Numbered from the stretch's first letter, positions 6,738-14,730 are shown. The stretch: 15,557 nt of DNA from an uncultured Lachnospiraceae bacterium (GCA_947003375.1 CAMQOJ010000038.1:1-15557), one strand, 5' to 3'. Notes: generated by a model not told the origin, from the sequence alone. Translations and numbers: made by a program.

Positions 6738-8489
6738 TTACTTCGTGGCGCGGTCATATCTGGCCTGGTTGATGGCAATCAGGTCGTCCAGGCCCAGTTC
6801 CTTCAGATCTGCGATATAGCTGTCCCAGTCCTCCAGGCTCTTCTCGCCCATGATCAGCTTGGTCAGAAGCTCGGCGGAATAAGTCCTCAAATCGGTGCTG
6901 ATCTCATTGGTACGGTCAATCTCTTCCGCAGTGGGAACCGCATAGCCGTTCTCGTCATGTAGCAGACGGTGCTCAGGGTCATTGATGCAGGAGAGCGTAT
7001 AGTCCGATTTCGCAGACTGATTATTCTTCACGCCATTCGTCTCCGCATAGGCAATGGTATCCTCCATTCCCTCGCTTATCTCATTGTTCAAAGTGTACCG
7101 GGGGAAGATAGAACCGTTGCACCATAAAGCCATTCCCACAGCGTCCGTATTCTCCAACGTCGGGTCACTGATTGAGCGCATCTTCCCATCTGCCATCTCA
7201 TAGCTGACTCCTTCCATGCCTCGCTCCGTCAGATGCACCGATTCCTCCGTCACCAGGAAATCCAGTATCTTCGCAATGGCCTGCTGCTTGTCGCTGCTGG
7301 CGGGAACCGCCGTGGCCGTCCAGCCGGGATTGTACTTATTGGAGCCGCGGAACAGAGGCGTCTGCCCCTCTACTGCCTGGATCCGGACAGGCGCGAACCA
7401 GGGATACGCAGCCCCTTCCGGCACCGTAATCTGGGGCTCCAGCCACAGCTCCGTGCCCCAGTTCGCCACTGCAGCCACCTTGTTGTTCGCCATATCGGAA
7501 GACGACTGGCTGTCTTCCATCTTCAAAAGCCCCGCCGCGTACAGCTTCTGCATATATTCGATATAGGCTTTCACATTCTCCTGATACCAGGGAGACTCTA
7601 CTTTATTGCCGTTCTGGGAATTGACAAAGGTGATATCGATGCCAAGGCCAAAGCACTGGGCGATGTCCGTGGAAAAGGAGCTGTAATTGACCAGAAACTC
7701 CTCGTCCGCCTGTCCGTTCCCGTTCACGTCCTGATCCTGGAACGCTTTCAGCACCTCATAGACCTCGTCTGTGGTGGTGGGCATCTCCAGGTTCAGCGCG
7801 TCCAGCCAGTCCTGGCGGATCTGGAAGCCCAGCACCCAAGCCGACTCCTCCCCTTTATATGTCATTGTCTCAAAGTCCGTAATCCAGTAGACCTTTCCAT
7901 CCTCCAGGCGCATCCGTTTCTCATAGAACTGTCCCGCCTCTGTGGCCAGGAAATCCTTATAGGATCCTTCCGAGTACTGCTCCCAGATGTCGCTGACAGA
8001 CTGCAGCTGCCCCTGCTTCACCAGATTCAGCTTTGTCTTGTCATCCAACGGCGTAATATTGACCAAATCATAATTGGACAATTCCCCGCTGGCCGCCATG
8101 GTCTGGATAGTGGTGTCGAACTGATCCGGCTCAATCAGGTCAAGCTCCAGCTTCACGCCCTTTTTCGCCAATTCTTCCTCCAGTTTAGCCCAGCGTTTGC
8201 TCTTCCCTTCCGTAGACCAGTCCTTCAGGGTCACAGTCTTGCCGTTTGCACCAGTGTAAGTATAGTTCCTGCCCAGGATTCTGACCACTTCCAGTTCTGT
8301 GCCCTCTTCCTGTCCGCTGTCCTCCTGTCCCTCGTCCGCGGGCTCCTGGCCGGAATCCTCCGCTGAGGGCTTCGACTCTGCACCTTGGGATGTCTGTCCG
8401 GAATCCGCATTGTCGCCACATCCGGCCAATCCCAACAGCATCAGCGCACTCAGCGCCGCAGCCATGCCTTGTCTCCATTTCTTTCTCAT
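6738..8489 (-). CDS. Extracellular solute-binding lipoprotein of a carbohydrate ABC importer
   Basis: The 583-aa precursor begins with a basic n-region and hydrophobic core, then a lipobox LAGC with lipidated Cys24. A Ser/Glu/Gln-rich linker (25-64) follows, and then a large family-1-type binding domain of the LipO class that accompanies LplB/YtcP permeases. It would capture an oligosaccharide at the outer face of the membrane. Residues 254-264 (D-V-N-G-N-G-Q-A-D-E-E) resemble a calcium loop, as seen in alginate-binding AlgQ proteins. The ATG at 8489 has AAGGAGG (8494-8500) 4 nt upstream. It is the third gene of the operon, 84 nt after the second permease. Family is secure; the ligand is unknown. 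Confidence 0.95.
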   Translation of the reverse strand: MRKKWRQGMAAALSALMLLGLAGCGDNADSGQTSQGAESKPSAEDSGQEPADEGQEDSGQEEGTELEVVRILGRNYTYTGANGKTVTLKDWSTEGKSKRWAKLEEELAKKGVKLELDLIEPDQFDTTIQTMAASGELSNYDLVNITPLDDKTKLNLVKQGQLQSVSDIWEQYSEGSYKDFLATEAGQFYEKRMRLEDGKVYWITDFETMTYKGEESAWVLGFQIRQDWLDALNLEMPTTTDEVYEVLKAFQDQDVNGNGQADEEFLVNYSSFSTDIAQCFGLGIDITFVNSQNGNKVESPWYQENVKAYIEYMQKLYAAGLLKMEDSQSSSDMANNKVAAVANWGTELWLEPQITVPEGAAYPWFAPVRIQAVEGQTPLFRGSNKYNPGWTATAVPASSDKQQAIAKILDFLVTEESVHLTERGMEGVSYEMADGKMRSISDPTLENTDAVGMALWCNGSIFPRYTLNNEISEGMEDTIAYAETNGVKNNQSAKSDYTLSCINDPEHRLLHDENGYAVPTAEEIDRTNEISTDLRTYSAELLTKLIMGEKSLEDWDSYIADLKELGLDDLIAINQARYDRATK

Positions 8490-8502
8490 GGTTCCTCCTT
8501 CT

Positions 8503-8519
8503 TCCTGCCTTCCGCAGGA
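8503..8519 (-). repeat. Small hairpin just ahead of the binding-protein ribosome site
   Basis: TCCTGC (8503-8508) and GCAGGA (8514-8519) make a 6-bp stem with a 5-nt loop, ending 2 nt before the AAGGAGG of the solute-binding protein gene. It could act as a 5' stabiliser of a processed binding-protein mRNA. I saw no convincing separate promoter in the 84-nt gap. Confidence 0.35.
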
Positions 8520-8573
8520 TCAGATAAATAACAGTTACATTACAGGGCTATCTATGTCGGAAGCCCGGGCGCA

Positions 8574-9482
8574 TCACTCCTTCAGCGACCCAAGCATAAC
8601 CCCCTTCACGAAGTATTTCTGGAAAAACGGATAGGTAAACAATACCGGCAGGGAAGTGAAGATGATCATGGCATATTTCAGCTGTGCCCCGGACAGTTGC
8701 TTACGCACCATCTCCGCCGCCATCTCCGGATTCAGGATTTCCGTCACCTGCCTGGTATTCTCCACCAGAATCCGCCGCAGGAACAATTGCAGCGGCTGCC
8801 AGTCCGTCCTGGGCAGGTACACCAGCGCGTCGAACCAGCTGTTCCATCTGCCTACGATAGTGTACACCGCAATCACCGCCAGGATGGGCTTGGACACTGG
8901 CAGATACACACGGGTCAGAATCTGTACTACACCCCCGCCGTCAATCTTCGCCGCCTCCCGCAGCCCCTCCGGTATGCTGGAGAAGAACGCTTTCATCAAT
9001 ATGATGTTCCAGATGGAGAAGCAGGCCGGGATAATCTGGGACAGAGGGCTGCCGTACAGCCCCAGCTTCGTAATCAGCAGGAAGGCTGGAATCATGCCCC
9101 CGGAAAAGTACATGGGAATCAGCAGGAACATGTTCACATATTTCCTCCCCATCAGCCTCTTGTAGGTCAGGGGATAGGCCACCAGCACACAAGTGACCAG
9201 CATCAGCGCCGTGGTGGCCACGGTATACAGGATGGTGTTGGCATAAGCCCGCCACATCTCCATGTCCCCCACCAGCATCTTATAGGCGTCCAGCGAAAAC
9301 CCTTTGGGGAACAGGTACACGTCCATGCCCGCCGCATATTCCGGCGCGCTGATGGACAGAATCAATACATAGTACATGGGATATACCGTAACCAGGCAGA
9401 CCAGGATGGTCAGCAGATATAGGATGGCCGTAACCGCCGGGCTTCCTTCCCTGATTCTATTCTTTGTCCTTACTGTCTTCAT
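8574..9482 (-). CDS. Carbohydrate ABC transporter permease, YtcP/LplC type
   Basis: The 302-aa inner-membrane protein has about six hydrophobic helices and the MetI-like fold of CUT1 sugar importers. The EAA loop that docks the ATPase is visible as E-A-A-K-I-D-G-G-G from Glu176, followed by VYLPVSKP. The ends LFTYPFFQKYFVKGVMLGSLKE-like are typical of this subfamily. The ATG at 9482 is preferred over an in-frame GTG at 9500, because an AGGAG site overlapping the preceding TAG stop (9494-9496) lies 8 nt upstream, giving tight coupling to the first permease. It pairs with that permease to form the channel. No ATPase gene is in the operon, so a shared MsmK/UgpC-type ATPase from elsewhere is presumably used. 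Confidence 0.95.
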   Translation of the reverse strand: MKTVRTKNRIREGSPAVTAILYLLTILVCLVTVYPMYYVLILSISAPEYAAGMDVYLFPKGFSLDAYKMLVGDMEMWRAYANTILYTVATTALMLVTCVLVAYPLTYKRLMGRKYVNMFLLIPMYFSGGMIPAFLLITKLGLYGSPLSQIIPACFSIWNIILMKAFFSSIPEGLREAAKIDGGGVVQILTRVYLPVSKPILAVIAVYTIVGRWNSWFDALVYLPRTDWQPLQLFLRRILVENTRQVTEILNPEMAAEMVRKQLSGAQLKYAMIIFTSLPVLFTYPFFQKYFVKGVMLGSLKE

Positions 9483-9493
9483 ACGCTTCTCTC

Positions 9494-10420
9494 CTACCAC
9501 AGACCGTACCCGGTCATCCTGTTGCTGACTTTGTTGGCTATATAGGTCAGTGTAAAGCCGATTGCCGACATGAACAGCCCCGCAGCAGCCGTATAGCTGT
9601 ACTGGCCCCCCTGGATGCCCAGGCGGTATGTGTAGGTGCCAATCACATCCGCCACGTCATAGGTGGCCGGCGTATACAGCAGCAGAATCAAATCGCTGTT
9701 GGTCCCCAGGATGCCGCCGATGGCCATGATCAGGTTGATGGCAATGATGTTCTTGATGCCGGGCAAAGTAATGTACCAGCACTGCTGCCCCCTGTTGGCC
9801 CCGTCTATCCGGGCGGATTCATACTGGCTCTGGTCGATGGAGGTGATGGCCGAAATATACAGGATACTGCCGAAGCCGAAGCCTTTCCACACGTTGGTCA
9901 CCGTATAGATGGCCGGGAACGCCGATGCCTGCTCCCGCCAGTTCTGATTCGGCAGCCCGAACAGCGTCAGGAAGCGGGTAACCATGCCCCCCTTGTCGAT
10001 GAAGGAAAGCACCATGCCGGCCACCACTACCGTGGAGATGAAGTAGGGCATATAGCTGGCTGTCTGGACGAGCTTCTTGAATCGAATCCTCTTGACCTGG
10101 TCGATCAGCAGGGCGAAGAGGATGGGTGCCGTGAACCCGAACAGGAGGTTCAGCCCGCTGAGCACCAGCGTGTTCGTGATAAGTCTGCCGAAATACTTCC
10201 CCTGGATGAACCGCTGGAAATGCCGAAGCCCCATCCAGTCCACGCTCTCCCCGAAGAACGGAGAGCCGGGCATGTAGTCCTGAAACGCAATCACCAGGCC
10301 GAACATGGGCCCATAGCAGAAGATGACAATCAGGATGAAGACGGGAAGCATCAGCAGATATAACTGTATGTTTTCCCGAATCACTGCCGGGGTGGTGGGT
10401 CTCTTTTTCTTTTTAGCCAC
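9494..10420 (-). CDS. Carbohydrate ABC transporter permease, LplB type
   Basis: The 308-aa membrane protein carries the LplB-type opening (LLMLPVFILIVIFCYGPMFG) and the EAA motif E-S-A-R-I-D-G-A-N from Glu201, followed by ITLPGIKN. It is the first gene of the importer/hydrolase operon. I place the start at GTG 10420: AAAGGAGG (10430-10437) is 9 nt upstream, the protein then begins with a Lys-rich cytoplasmic stretch, and the length is normal. An in-frame ATG further upstream (10460) overlaps the predicted -10 box and has no ribosome site, so it cannot be on the transcript from that promoter. It heterodimerises with the next permease. Confidence 0.94.
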   Translation of the reverse strand: MAKKKKRPTTPAVIRENIQLYLLMLPVFILIVIFCYGPMFGLVIAFQDYMPGSPFFGESVDWMGLRHFQRFIQGKYFGRLITNTLVLSGLNLLFGFTAPILFALLIDQVKRIRFKKLVQTASYMPYFISTVVVAGMVLSFIDKGGMVTRFLTLFGLPNQNWREQASAFPAIYTVTNVWKGFGFGSILYISAITSIDQSQYESARIDGANRGQQCWYITLPGIKNIIAINLIMAIGGILGTNSDLILLLYTPATYDVADVIGTYTYRLGIQGGQYSYTAAAGLFMSAIGFTLTYIANKVSNRMTGYGLW

Positions 10421-10457
10421 AGTCGCTGTCCTCCTTTGCTGTTTTAGCTTTGATTCC

Positions 10458-10486
10458 ATTGTAAAGTTTTTTGATGAATCCCACAA
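10458..10486 (-). promoter_or_regulatory. Predicted sigma-A promoter of the carbohydrate operon
   Basis: On the minus strand TACAAT (10463-10458, 5 of 6 to consensus) lies 17 nt from TTGTGG (10486-10481, 3 of 6). The weak -35 suits a promoter needing an activator such as the neighbouring AraC-type regulator. It predicts a leader of about 30 nt to the GTG at 10420. Confidence 0.6.
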
Positions 10487-10519
10487 TTTGAAGTTTTTTA
10501 AGTCACTATGAATTTTTTT
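10464..10519 (-). promoter_or_regulatory. Repeated A-tract elements, candidate regulator binding sites
   Basis: On the minus strand AAAAAACTT occurs twice (plus coordinates 10491-10499 and 10464-10472, 27 bp apart), and a third run of seven A lies at 10513-10519. One copy lies in the spacer of the operon promoter and one just upstream of its -35 box. Direct repeats in such positions are typical of AraC-type activator sites, but simple AT-rich promoter DNA would look similar. Confidence 0.35.
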
Positions 10520-10529
10520 CACTTGGGGC

Positions 10530-10545
10530 CTGTCGGCATTGACAG
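10530..10545. promoter_or_regulatory. Palindrome overlapping the -35 box of the two-component genes
   Basis: CTGTC (10530-10534), six bases, then GACAG (10541-10545) form a perfect dyad that covers the TTGACA -35 hexamer at 10539-10544. A protein bound here would block the regulator promoter. It may be an autoregulation or catabolite-type site; the short arms leave chance as an option. Confidence 0.4.
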
Positions 10546-10567
10546 ATTTGGTTACTTGTACTAATAT
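10539..10567 (+). promoter_or_regulatory. Predicted sigma-A promoter of the two-component genes
   Basis: A perfect TTGACA (10539-10544) is followed after exactly 17 nt by TAATAT (10562-10567, 4 of 6). Transcription would begin near 10574, about 25 nt before the regulator ATG. TATATA at 10565-10570 is an alternative -10 at longer spacing. Confidence 0.7.
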
Positions 10568-10599
10568 ATAGGAAACTATCAAGAGGAGCAATATGTGAA

Positions 10600-11667
10600 A
10601 TGGCTACGATTTTTAAGATATTATTGGTCGATGACCAGCAGATTGTTTTGGATGGGCTGAAGGAGCAATTGAACTGGGCACGCTTCCACGGAAGTCTGTG
10701 CGGCTGCGTCTCTGACGGCGTACAGGCGCTGGAGTTCCTGCGCAGCTGCCGCCCGGATGCCATCATCTCGGATATCCGCATGCCCCACATGGACGGCATC
10801 GAGCTGGCCAGGCAGATTGACCAGTCCCCTCTCCTGTCCGGCATTCCCATCATCCTGCTCTCCGGCTACAGGGAATTCGAATATGCCAAGAGCGCCATGC
10901 AGTACCATGTAAACCACTATATCCTGAAGCCGGTGACCCGGCAGAAGCTCCAGACCCTGGAGGACATATTGACCGGGCTCTACGAGGCCAGGGAAGCCTC
11001 CCGCCAGAAAATCGCCGACATGACCGACAGCGACTATCCCCAGGAGATCGCCCAGGCCCTGCAGCGCCATGACGTAAGCGCCATCGAGGACTTCTTCCGG
11101 TCGTCGCTGTACCGCCGGTGCATTGGGGACAGATCCTCCTGCGATATCATGGGCAGCCGCCTAATCGGGTTGCTGTACGACTATCTGGCCGGAATCCATT
11201 TCACCCCTCAGTCTCTGTACGCCTCCAAGGGGCATACGTTAAAGGCTTGGTACGCCCTCCCCAATCCGGCCTCCAAGGCCAACTATCTGGAGGAGCTCTA
11301 TTTCGATATCCTGCACCTGCTGCTGGCCCAGAAGAGCAGCAATACCTCCGCCCTGTACCGGTATGCCCTGCAGTATATAGATGCCCACTACACGAATCCG
11401 GATTTCTCCATTTCCGCCATGGCGGACGAGATGAACATCACGCTCTCCTGGCTGAGCACCCTCTTCAAGCAGAACGCGGGTAAGAACCTGAACGGCTATG
11501 TGGCGGAGAAGCGGCTGGAGCATGCCTGCGAGCTCCTGCGCTCTCCCCAGCATTCCATCGGTGAAATCGCCCATCTGTGCGGGTATGAGGATGCCGGATA
11601 TTTCTCTTCGCTGTTCCGCAGGAAGATGGGGATGAACCCCACGGAATACCGGAACTGCCAACTGTGA
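10600..11667 (+). CDS. Response regulator, YesN type (REC plus AraC-family HTH)
   Basis: The 355-aa cytoplasmic regulator starts with a receiver domain: acidic pair Asp11/Asp12, phospho-acceptor Asp58 in IISDIRMPHMDG, and Lys110 in ILKPVT. A variable middle region follows, and residues ~255-353 form a double helix-turn-helix of AraC type ending in the GYEDAGYFSSLFRRKMGMNPTEYR-like signature. Phosphorylated by the kinase encoded next, it most likely activates the divergent sugar-import operon. The start is ATG 10600; the purine-rich GAGGAG (10583-10588) is 11 nt away, rather far. A start-stop ATGTGA at 10593-10598 sits closer to that site and overlaps the spacer, so reinitiation may set expression. 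The kinase gene follows after 13 nt. The family call is secure; the target is inferred from gene position. Confidence 0.96.
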   Translation: MATIFKILLVDDQQIVLDGLKEQLNWARFHGSLCGCVSDGVQALEFLRSCRPDAIISDIRMPHMDGIELARQIDQSPLLSGIPIILLSGYREFEYAKSAMQYHVNHYILKPVTRQKLQTLEDILTGLYEAREASRQKIADMTDSDYPQEIAQALQRHDVSAIEDFFRSSLYRRCIGDRSSCDIMGSRLIGLLYDYLAGIHFTPQSLYASKGHTLKAWYALPNPASKANYLEELYFDILHLLLAQKSSNTSALYRYALQYIDAHYTNPDFSISAMADEMNITLSWLSTLFKQNAGKNLNGYVAEKRLEHACELLRSPQHSIGEIAHLCGYEDAGYFSSLFRRKMGMNPTEYRNCQL

Positions 11668-11680
11668 TAAGGAGTCTCCT

Positions 11681-13408
11681 ATGCGCCGAAAGATATTCAT
11701 AATCCTATGCTGCACATTGACCGCCGTCTTTCTGGTCTCCTATTTTCTGATTTACATCATTTTCCGCTCTGCGCTGCTGCGGGAGATCGAGCAGCAGCAG
11801 AGCAGCATGCAGAAATACAACGAGACCATTTTCGCCAGCTATATCGATTCCTTCGGCATGGTTCCCTTTCAGCTGGTGAACGACGAGGAGATTGGAAAAA
11901 GCCTGAATGTGGAAGAGGGAACCGCTCTGGACATGTTCCGCACAAAAGAACTGCTGCGGAAGAAATTCAGGAATTACCTGAACCAGCAGCTCTTCACCTC
12001 TAATCTGGACTGCCGCTTCCTCCTCTATCTCAATGACGATTTCCCACTGTCCGCCCACCTGGACTCCTATGGGCTTTCCCAGCAGGTGGAAATCCGCACC
12101 TGCAATGTGTATGCTTCCCGTGATGTGTCCTCTGAGGAGTGGTACCAGAGGACGCTCAAGACCTCCTGGTCACCCTATTTCTTCCTGAACGAAGAGACCG
12201 GGGAGCTGTGCTATGCCAGATGTGTCTGGAATTATTACCTGAAATCCTCCATAGAGCACAGCATGGGCATCGTGGTGATTGCCATCCCCCAAGCCGCCTT
12301 TCTGGAAAAGCTGACGCTGGAATTCGCCGCACCGGACAGCAGCGTCTTCCTCGCCAATGAATACGGGGAAATCCTCTATTCCTCCGGCAGCGCGCCCGCC
12401 TCCCTGCTTTTGAACCGCACCGCGGACGAGGCGCGGCATTATCTGATCAGCAGCGCATCCATAGATGATGACCTGTTCCTGACCTTCCTGACGCCCTATG
12501 CGAGCATCGAGGCCATGGTGCGGGACGCTCTGCTCCCCTATCTGCTGTTCGCCGCCCTGACCCTCCTCATCCTGGTCGGGGTACTCTATCTGCTCTCCCG
12601 CAAGATTACCGCGCCGGTGATCTCCCTGGCGGAGCTGATTGGAAGCATCCACGATACCCTCGACTTTGATACCGGCCTCCTGAACGTATATCATGACGCG
12701 GAGCTGCAGATGCTCTGTCAGAGCTTCTCAGAGCTAATCCAAAGGGAACACGCTTTGGTGGAACGACTAATCCGGGAGAACCATGCCAAGCGGGCCGCCA
12801 TCCTCCACGCCCTCCAGGCCCAGATCAATCCCCATTTTCTCTACAATGCCTTGGACAGCGTCAGCTGGCTGGCCCTGAGCAAGCGGGAGGATGCCATTGC
12901 GGACATCGTCTCCTCCATCTCCAACCTGATGCATTACAGTATCTCCCAGCCCGACGCCTTGGCGGCTTTGGGTCAGGAGCTGGACAATATCCGGGAGTTC
13001 ATTCGCATCTACCAGCTGGAGCGGTCCAGCGATATCACGCTCTCGGCCTCTGCCCCGGAGGAGCTGCTGTCCTCTGTCCGGATTCCGAAATTTACCCTGC
13101 AGCCCTTGGTAGAGAACGCGGTGCTGCACAATCCGGATTTGCCGTCTCTGGAGATTGTCCTGGATATTCGGCTGTCTTCGGGTGTTTTCCTGATCACTGT
13201 CACGGACGACGGCTGCGGCGCAGACCCGGAAAAGCTGAATGCTTTCCTGCGCTATGAGGAGACGGATCTGAAGGTCAGCAGCGGGTTCGGCATCCGCAAT
13301 GTCAATGAGCGGCTGCAGCTCCACTACGGCGACCAAAGCCGCCTCGACTATGGCCGGACGGAAAGCGGCCATTTGACCGCCACGCTTATGATTCCAGCAA
13401 AGCAATAA
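11681..13408 (+). CDS. Sensor histidine kinase, LytS/YesM type
   Basis: This 575-aa membrane kinase has a first helix at about 5-29 and an extracellular sensor region (~30-280) of probable Cache type. A second helix (~284-306) and a HAMP-like linker follow. The dimerisation/phospho-acceptor motif ALQAQINPHFLYNALDS carries His385. The ATPase domain has an N-box PLVENAVLHN (Glu478, Asn479), DDGCG (Asp510) and GFGIRNV. It would sense an extracellular carbohydrate-related cue, possibly through the adjacent binding lipoprotein, and phosphorylate the upstream regulator. AAGGAG (11669-11674) lies 6 nt before ATG 11681. The order regulator-then-kinase is the reverse of many such pairs. The gene ends 22 nt before the convergent ChrA gene, with no terminator visible between. 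Confidence 0.96.
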   Translation: MRRKIFIILCCTLTAVFLVSYFLIYIIFRSALLREIEQQQSSMQKYNETIFASYIDSFGMVPFQLVNDEEIGKSLNVEEGTALDMFRTKELLRKKFRNYLNQQLFTSNLDCRFLLYLNDDFPLSAHLDSYGLSQQVEIRTCNVYASRDVSSEEWYQRTLKTSWSPYFFLNEETGELCYARCVWNYYLKSSIEHSMGIVVIAIPQAAFLEKLTLEFAAPDSSVFLANEYGEILYSSGSAPASLLLNRTADEARHYLISSASIDDDLFLTFLTPYASIEAMVRDALLPYLLFAALTLLILVGVLYLLSRKITAPVISLAELIGSIHDTLDFDTGLLNVYHDAELQMLCQSFSELIQREHALVERLIRENHAKRAAILHALQAQINPHFLYNALDSVSWLALSKREDAIADIVSSISNLMHYSISQPDALAALGQELDNIREFIRIYQLERSSDITLSASAPEELLSSVRIPKFTLQPLVENAVLHNPDLPSLEIVLDIRLSSGVFLITVTDDGCGADPEKLNAFLRYEETDLKVSSGFGIRNVNERLQLHYGDQSRLDYGRTESGHLTATLMIPAKQ

Positions 13409-13430
13409 GGCATCTGTAAGAAATTTCCAT

Positions 13431-13991
13431 CTATATCAGGAGATTCAGGAGCAGGTTCACGCCGCCGCAGGCCACCATGATCAGGATCGGGCTCTTCTTC
13501 GTCCTGCGCAGCACAAAGAACGCCCCAGCGGCCAGAAGGATTCCGGACAGGTTGATGCCGTTCACGGACAGACCGCCCTCCGATGCCACTACCGTCTTCA
13601 AAATGGACAGGGCCGCGGCTGCAATCAGCGCGATAATCACAGGCCGAAGGCGGCCTAAGATATTCTGGATGGCATCCAGGTTCTGGTATTTGAAGTACAG
13701 CTTTGCCAGAATCGACACAAGGATCAGGGAGGGCAGGATGCACCCGAAGGTGGCCACCAGCGCCCCCGGAATCCCGGCGATCCGTATCCCAACGAAAGTG
13801 GCGGAATTCACGGCCATGGGCCCCGGCGTCATCTCGGCTATGGTAATCAGGTCATTGAACTCGCCGGCGGTGAGCCAGCCGTGGCGCTCCACCACCTGGC
13901 TCTGTATCAGAGGCAGGGCCGCGTAGCCTCCGCCGATGCTGAACATCCCTACCTGGATGAAGCTCCAGAACAGCTCTAAATAAATCCCCAT
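13431..13991 (-). CDS. Half-size chromate transporter (ChrA) family protein, second of a pair
   Basis: This 186-aa, very hydrophobic protein equals one half of a long-chain ChrA. It has the family signature FSIGGGYAALPLI (Gly20-Gly22, Pro27) and TPGPMAVN (Pro56-Gly57-Pro58), with about six membrane stretches. Short ChrA proteins work as pairs in antiparallel topology, so it should act with the gene upstream at 14702. Chromate export is shown for some members only; in gut anaerobes the true substrate may be another anion. The start is ATG 13991, with AAGGAG (13996-14001) 4 nt upstream. Unusually, 144 nt separate it from its partner, where paired genes commonly abut. Confidence 0.93.
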   Translation of the reverse strand: MGIYLELFWSFIQVGMFSIGGGYAALPLIQSQVVERHGWLTAGEFNDLITIAEMTPGPMAVNSATFVGIRIAGIPGALVATFGCILPSLILVSILAKLYFKYQNLDAIQNILGRLRPVIIALIAAAALSILKTVVASEGGLSVNGINLSGILLAAGAFFVLRRTKKSPILIMVACGGVNLLLNLLI

Positions 13992-14013
13992 GACTCTCCT
14001 TTCCAGACTTCCC

Positions 14014-14047
14014 GTCCTGCCGTCTGCAGCGGCACATACGGCAGGAC
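14014..14047. repeat. 10-bp inverted repeat in the gap between the two ChrA genes
   Basis: GTCCTGCCGT (14014-14023) and ACGGCAGGAC (14038-14047) are perfect reverse complements around a 14-nt loop, 12 nt upstream of the ribosome site of the second ChrA gene. There is no T-run, so it is more likely an mRNA structure or protein site than a terminator. Confidence 0.65.
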
Positions 14048-14091
14048 CGATGCAGAACGCTTTTCACCCCGGCAGCCGCCTCACGGCGTGC

Positions 14092-14123
14092 CAAGGGGCA
14101 CGGCTTCCATTCCGCGCCCCTTG
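14092..14123. repeat. 8-bp inverted repeat in the gap between the two ChrA genes
   Basis: CAAGGGGC (14092-14099) and GCCCCTTG (14116-14123) pair perfectly with a 16-nt loop, 12 nt beyond the stop of the first ChrA gene. Together with the neighbouring 10-bp repeat it fills most of the 144-nt spacer. I see no supported small gene there. Confidence 0.55.
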
Positions 14124-14135
14124 CCCTGCACCGGC

Positions 14136-14702
14136 TCAGGGCTTTCCTTCCCTCCACTTCGCATATCCCCGGGACAGGATGCCCACGGCCACTGCTGCCA
14201 GGATGATGTATACCACATTTATCTTCCACACTGCCGTGGCCAGGAATGCCGCTGCCATCAGGCCATAGTTCAGCCAGGACTTGGCCTTCACCACCCCGGC
14301 CCCCATGGTGTACACCACATCGAAGAGCACGGCCACCACTCCGGCCTGCATCCCTTTCAGCACGTAGCCCACGTATACGTTGGAGGCAAAGGCCTCGTAG
14401 ATATAGGAGATGGCCGACAGGATGGCGATGGGCGGGATAATGGTTCCCGTCACGGCCACGGCCATGCCCGCTGCCCCGGCCAGCTTCCAGCCCACCAGGA
14501 TGGCAGCGTTCACCGCGATGGCCCCAGGCGAGGACTGGGCCAGCGCCGTGATGTCCAGCATCTCCTTCTCCCCGAGCCACCCCAGCTCGTCGCAGAATTT
14601 CCGCTTCATCAGGGTGATGATGACGAAGCCGCCTCCGAAGGTGAAGGCGCTGATATAGAGCATGTTCAGGAACAGTTGGAGCAGGGTGTTCTTTTTCCTC
14701 AC
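14136..14702 (-). CDS. Half-size chromate transporter (ChrA) family protein, first of a pair
   Basis: The 188-aa membrane protein is homologous to its downstream partner: FTFGGGFVIITLM (Gly23-Gly25) corresponds to the GGG signature, and SSPGAIAVN (Pro59-Gly60) to the PGP box. The second proline is replaced by Ala. About six hydrophobic segments are visible. It should form a functional pair with the other half, so a two-gene anion transporter is encoded. The start is GTG 14702, with GGAGG (plus 14712-14716) 9 nt upstream; no ATG fits as well. It is the first gene after a strong minus-strand promoter whose leader carries an inverted repeat, so the pair is probably regulated. No ChrB-like or MarR-like regulator gene is seen inside the window. 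Confidence 0.93.
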   Translation of the reverse strand: MRKKNTLLQLFLNMLYISAFTFGGGFVIITLMKRKFCDELGWLGEKEMLDITALAQSSPGAIAVNAAILVGWKLAGAAGMAVAVTGTIIPPIAILSAISYIYEAFASNVYVGYVLKGMQAGVVAVLFDVVYTMGAGVVKAKSWLNYGLMAAAFLATAVWKINVVYIILAAVAVGILSRGYAKWREGKP

Positions 14703-14730
14703 GAAGATGGTCCTCCAGTTAAGTTCAATA

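Noticed and set aside
8490..8573. Separate promoter for the binding-protein gene
   Set aside because: No -35/-10 pair with acceptable spacing was found; read-through from the permeases suffices.
10421..10600. Catabolite-repression cre site in the divergent region
   Set aside because: No stretch resembled the cre consensus closely enough on either strand.
13992..14090. Cys-rich small peptide in the ChrA gap (minus strand)
   Set aside because: The frame runs on into the ChrA gene out of frame, has no ribosome site, and its codons coincide with the inverted repeat.
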